5,694 nt of DNA, taken from contig JAISTO010000167.1 in NCBI GenBank assembly GCA_031272575.1, forward strand, positions 1 through 5,694. The letters run 5' to 3'. Under the pieces are notes generated by a model. That model was not told where the DNA came from, searched no databases, and saw only the letters and a list, made by a program, of their open reading frames with translations. The stretch comes from Treponema sp. Lineage in GTDB: Bacteria > Spirochaetota > Spirochaetia > Treponematales > Breznakiellaceae. Both the position numbers and the translations under genes were made by a program. Shown in pieces: positions 5,678 through 5,694 of this stretch (its first letter is position 1; each line of letters starts with the position of its first letter).

Positions 5678-5694
5678 CGGGTTTTGTCTTTTTT

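Larger units (their letters stand above)
5436..5694. other. Right-hand intergenic stretch without a confident gene
   Basis: This stretch upstream of the astacin-like promoter holds the divergent CCGTCATT element (5481-5563), a 5-bp hairpin GCGGC-CTAAA-GCCGC (5563-5577) and the terminator-like structure at 5621-5677. An open frame runs from the ATG at 5558 to the window edge on the plus strand (MTRPKAAPSGKKKPKPC...). Its start codon lies inside the repeat arm and the product is not recognisable, so it is not called as a gene. Confidence 0.4.

Noticed and set aside
5558..5694. Plus-strand open frame from ATG 5558 to the window end (basic Lys/Pro-rich start, then hydrophobic residues).
   Set aside because: The ATG falls in the AATGACG arm of a repeat, the GAGG site is only 4 bases away, the product is unrecognisable and the frame covers a terminator-like hairpin. 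It cannot be excluded without more sequence.

Overview
The window is bacterial and carries two recognisable genes plus a short gene remnant, all on the minus strand, set among an unusual number of small palindromic and tandem repeats. The central gene is very G+C-rich (some 60-base stretches approach 80%). It encodes the large single-chain, clade II ('clostridial-type') phosphoribosylformylglycinamidine synthase, PurL. This PurL form is spread over Clostridia, spirochaetes and several other phyla, so it does not fix the lineage. The combination of high G+C, relaxed lipobox and many dispersed palindromes would fit a spirochaete or a PVC-type genome, but that is a weak inference.

Layout, read along the minus strand from right to left. 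5694-5366: no confident gene; it holds a second copy of a CCGTCATT-type repeat and, at the far end, a terminator-like branched hairpin facing the plus strand. 5435-5407: a near-consensus sigma-70 promoter. 5365-4727: a secreted astacin-like (M12A) metallopeptidase relative that lacks its N-terminal lobe and the first zinc ligand. 4713-4606: a short lipoprotein-like reading frame directly behind it, cut short by a palindromic element. 4637-4444: that element, 194 bp and imperfectly palindromic over its whole length. 4331-219: purL. 198-66: a nested inverted repeat immediately after the purL stop.

The most striking feature is that purL has absorbed repeat DNA in frame at two places. At 2124-2198 a GGGGAGTAGGGAGT-type minisatellite and a small palindrome lie in the linker before the second synthetase half. 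At about 1011-1247 a composite of three or more hairpins, including an element bounded by CCGTCATT/AATGACGG, lies in the linker before the glutaminase domain. Related copies of both repeat types occur outside genes in the same window, at 66-198 and 5481-5563. All catalytic motifs of PurL are preserved. Removing the inserts leaves roughly 1270 residues, the usual size for the family, so these look like tolerated linker insertions comparable in principle to Rickettsia palindromic elements.

PurL works alone here as a housekeeping purine-synthesis enzyme; no other pur gene is visible. The astacin-like gene and the small ORF have their own promoter and visibly lower G+C, so they look like an accessory unit unrelated to purine synthesis.
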